Under the pieces are notes generated by a model. It did no database searches. It saw nothing but the letters and a program-made list of their open reading frames with translations, and was not told the DNA's origin. Source: Collybiopsis luxurians FD-317 M1 (lineage: Eukaryota; Basidiomycota; Agaricomycetes; Agaricales; Omphalotaceae). Taken from it: 64,000 nucleotides of DNA. Both the position numbers and the translations under genes were made by a program. The stretch lies in NCBI GenBank assembly GCA_000827265.1, contig KN834799.1, positions 184,475 through 248,474 of the forward strand, in the 5' to 3' direction. Positions 61,302-64,000 of this stretch are shown here, piece after piece (within the stretch, counting starts at the first letter, position 1; the number at the start of each line of letters is the position of its first letter).

Positions 61302-62073
61302 ATGCCTCTTGCACATAATACCGTCATCGAGGCGACGCAAAGATCGAGGGATGCCTCTAACCAGGCAAACTATCTATTCACCCAACATTTCCTCGACCAT
61401 TACGCTAGATCTGGTTATGACATTGCAAAATTGGGAGTTCGGTGCTTACAACTGAACATGGTCCGCTGAGTCCCTTGGCTTTTCCGTCATGGCTCTGTCT
61501 TAAACTTTTATGGAACAGGATCTCGGTTTTTGCGACCCCGGCATGCCATGGAGAGTTCAGACGAACTACGTGAAATACAGCTCGTTAGCCACTTTCCCAT
61601 TGATGCTGCCATCAAAGCACATTTCTGTCTGCACGCATGGCTTTCACCGACTCCCAAAAAAATGCGCTACGAGCAGATGCATTTCAAGGTCGAGTTTGAC
61701 GAGAATGAAGTTGAAAGGTACATATCAGATGTTCGATTCACTAACCTCGCCAGAACTCATAGTGTCATTTCCACAAACAGAGTATTAAAGGATGTCGTTA
61801 AATTTCTGGAAAGTCTCGACGGTATCGCTTTGAATAACAACTTGAATGTCAAGGCAGAGGAGCTTGCGGATACTTTGGAAAACACCATCGTTGTGAGGCT
61901 CACTGTAAGTGTTTAGCAGCATCATTATTCCGTATCACTCATAACCTTTACAGGAATTCCCCATTAACGAGAAAACGGTGGAGATGTTCTGCCACTCTCT
62001 TCGAGGCCAGACCTCCCATGGCGAGTCCAGACCTTCGAACTATGGAGCCGGGCCTGTAAGCTACTGCCCTTGA
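61302..62073 (+). pseudogene. Array gene 3: family member with a one-base deletion
   Basis: Exon 1 (61302-61460, 53 codons, MPLAHNTVIEATQRS) joins over a GT..AG intron to exon 2 at 61519 (DLGFCDPGMPWRVQTNYVKY). Near 61592-61597 it lacks one base relative to both paralogues: LATFP is in one frame and IDAAIKAHFCLHAWL in the next. After that point exon 2, exon 3 (VLKDVVKFLESLDG) and exon 4 (EFPINEKTVEMFCHSLRGQ) continue normally to TGA 62071-62073, with a longer C-terminus than the others. Everything except the single base looks healthy, so the deletion is either recent or a sequencing error. Confidence 0.65.
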
Positions 62074-62747
62074 TGTATCCATTCTATTCTTAGTACGTTT
62101 AACTATGAAATCTCCGGCTTCGATAACGGCTATACTTACGAATCGTCTAGTCCTTCTCGATTCTCTAGAATTCGAGCCCTGTCAACTAATCCTCGAATAT
62201 TTTACTAAACACTCCAGCTTTACCAGTTTTAATGTCGAATCTGGGCCTCGACGTTCACGTATTATATAATAACTGTATATGTTCCTCTAGATGTTCTGAA
62301 ATAATTTATCTAGATTAGTTCTCTGACAAACTGAGAGACCCGAGTTGTCCAGCGTGTGATATTAATAATAAGATATTGTATGATATCCGTGTCCGTGGAA
62401 ACTGTCCCAAATCCTTGCTCTCGGTCTTCTCCCGTTACTAAAATCTACCATCCTTATCCCCAACACAGACCAGCTTGTGGGACCAATCGACATCCATTGT
62501 CAACCTCAGGAAGCATCCTTTGCTTCCGCTATCCTCGCTAGTCAGACTGTTACTTTCCCGGGATTAATTCTGGGCGGCTGTCCGCGTTCAAGCGGAGGTG
62601 GAAATTCAGGCTGTTCCTGCCAGTCACTACTGGCGGGAGGTGTCCCGGAGTGAACACCTTGATAGCAAATATCGAAAATCGAGGCCAATAAAAACTATCA
62701 ATAAACATGAAACAAATTATCAACGTTTAACAAATATCAAGGCGTTT
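62074..62747. other. Gene-free stretch
   Basis: Tail-to-tail interval between array gene 3 and the minus-strand repeat protein. No gene or repeat is seen. Confidence 0.5.
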
Positions 62748-64000
62748 TCAAATTTGAGTACTTACTAAAAATTTTTTGAGATGTTGAAGCATGAGTAACG
62801 ATAATGCTTCCTGAAGATTTGGAGTATGCTGAAGCCAACTGTACCAGGAATTTACAGAGTCTTGTATCTGTAGCGAGCCAGCGCTAGACAAATGCAAACG
62901 GTTCAGCGGATACTCTGTGCGACTCTTCTCTAGGGATTGAGAAATCGAAGTCTCGAGCCGAGAAAGATCCACTAGTGGAACAGTGCCATTAAGGTAAGCA
63001 TCTTTGGAACGTAAGGAGGCCGGGACGGTAGAGAGACTTGGAAAATCCCTTTCTTCCTGGGGGGATGCGAACTGGCAGGATTCAGAGGAGGGAGGAGATA
63101 CCGAAGCTTCAAGTCGAGCAAGGTCTACTGATTGAGCAGCGTCGTTTAGGTGTGTATCTTCGGAAAGGGTGGAAGCAGACGCAGATGAGAGACCGGAACA
63201 ATCTGCAGTGACAATGGAATTCTCCGGTTGTTCATCGATTGCCTCTCCCTTTTGAAACAAGGATACAGATGAATTGGGTTCCGACAGATAAGCAGAGGAA
63301 GGAGAGACAGAGTTTTCTGGCTGAACGGCACCTGGTGGGTGAGTTTCATCGGAAGGAATGAAAGCAGGTGTAGAAGGGATGCTCGAGAAATCAACATCAC
63401 CGTCAATGGGTTCCTCTGGTTGCTCATCGGCCAGCTCTTTTCTTTGGAAGGATTCAGATGGGCTGGATTGCAGCTGATAAGGAGGCGGAGGAGTGCAATG
63501 ATCTACATTCTGATTAGATAAGGAATTAGCATTGTCAAAGCCGCTGGAGGACTCGTTATAAATTCTGTTGAAGCGAGTAGTTGTAACTGAATAATCGTTG
63601 TTTGTGGTAAGATTGATGTCCCTTTCCGCTTGATACCAACTGCAGTTTTCATATACAACTACAGCCCGCTCGTGGCTAGCCCCGCTAGCGCCGATAGCTG
63701 ATGGTGTCTGCTGGGGCAAAAATTAATGAAAAACAAGAATCGCCGCCGGATCGTTGGGGCAAACTCACTCTCACAACTTTCAATAACTCGGTTTCGAAAT
63801 ACATTCGATGATACAGCACGTCCGATGTATTTTTTCCCAATGCCACTATGGATAATGCCTGTTCCAGTCGGTCGAGTTCTCTGTAGAACCAGTCAGTTCG
63901 AGCTCGGAAATTACAAATGACGTTACTAACCGTGGATCAGTCTTTTGCTGGTTATCAATTTTGGTTACCCCATATTCATACACGGCCGCAATCAAGAGTT
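62748..64000 (-). CDS. Ser/Pro-rich protein with internal repeats, 5' end cut by window edge
   Basis: A partial gene of unknown function. The 3' exon (about 62748-63713) is a long open frame. Upstream, a GTGAGT..GCAG intron joins it to an exon at about 63773-63890 reading ELDRLEQALSIVALGKN and MYFETELLKVVR, and a further GT..ACAG intron leads to VYEYGVTKIDNQQKTDP at the window edge. The large exon is rich in Ser, Pro and Glu, probably disordered, and holds three imperfect repeats of about 50 residues. Each has a short SxPA/SxxAS core, an acidic or Lys pair before THLN/AYLN/THPP, then VDLARLEASVSP or VDLSRLETSISQ in the second and third units. The C-terminus is a Leu-rich helix (LQEALSLLMLQHLKKFL). 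No domain was recognised. Confidence 0.6.

Overview
The window reads as nuclear DNA of a mushroom-forming basidiomycete (Agaricomycetes). Coding regions are split by many introns of about 50-80 bases with GT..AG ends. The recognisable families are ones expanded in that group: DUF6533 and DUF6534 membrane proteins, F-box/LRR proteins, DUF2235 proteins, a hybrid histidine kinase, fungal P-loop GTPases, GH5 and GDSL secreted enzymes. Exon joins were worked out by eye from reading frame, splice sites and family consensus, so boundaries not stated explicitly are approximate.

Left third (1-18 kb). A flavin amine oxidase runs off the left edge (minus strand). It is followed by a DUF6533 seven-helix-type protein (minus), a transposase remnant, a 207-bp TA-flanked MITE, a ten-exon secreted exo-beta-1,3-glucanase (plus), a small secreted protein (plus), and a divergent pair of an HSL-type alpha/beta hydrolase (minus) and a DUF6534 membrane protein (plus). 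A GTPase with a long coiled-coil tail (minus) closes this part.

Middle (18-32 kb). A roughly 5-kb block is present twice in direct orientation (about 18387-23460 and 26049-31770). Each copy carries one minus-strand gene encoding a DUF2235 alpha/beta-hydrolase-like domain fused to a seven-bladed WD40 propeller. The right copy (27271-30471) is open from start to stop. The left copy has lost the start codon and carries an in-frame TAA inside the DUF2235 domain. Between the copies lie telomere-like repeats and a 299-bp hAT-type MITE with perfect 8-bp target duplications. Short telomere-like runs (CCCTAA on the left, TTAGGG on the right) bracket the right copy.

Right half (32-64 kb). A GDSL/SGNH secreted esterase (minus), a broken F-box gene (plus), a large membrane hybrid histidine kinase (plus) and a multi-helix membrane protein (minus) are followed by two previously unlisted small secreted-protein genes (42574-42921 and 45731-46206, both minus) and a decayed relative of the second. 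A degenerate piece of a histidine kinase lies at 49.5-50.0 kb. From 50.8 to 62.1 kb there is a tandem array: one intact GTPase with a hydrophobic tail, a 3' fragment of the same GTPase, and three members of an unrecognised four-exon gene family of about 185 residues. Only the middle member is clearly intact. A serine-rich protein with internal repeats (minus) runs off the right edge.

No rRNA, tRNA or CRISPR was found. The most unusual parts are the duplicated DUF2235-WD40 gene, which looks like an effector plus sensor protein, and the GTPase/unknown-family array. Both show the duplicate-and-decay pattern typical of fast-evolving fungal gene families. Their function is not shown by the sequence.
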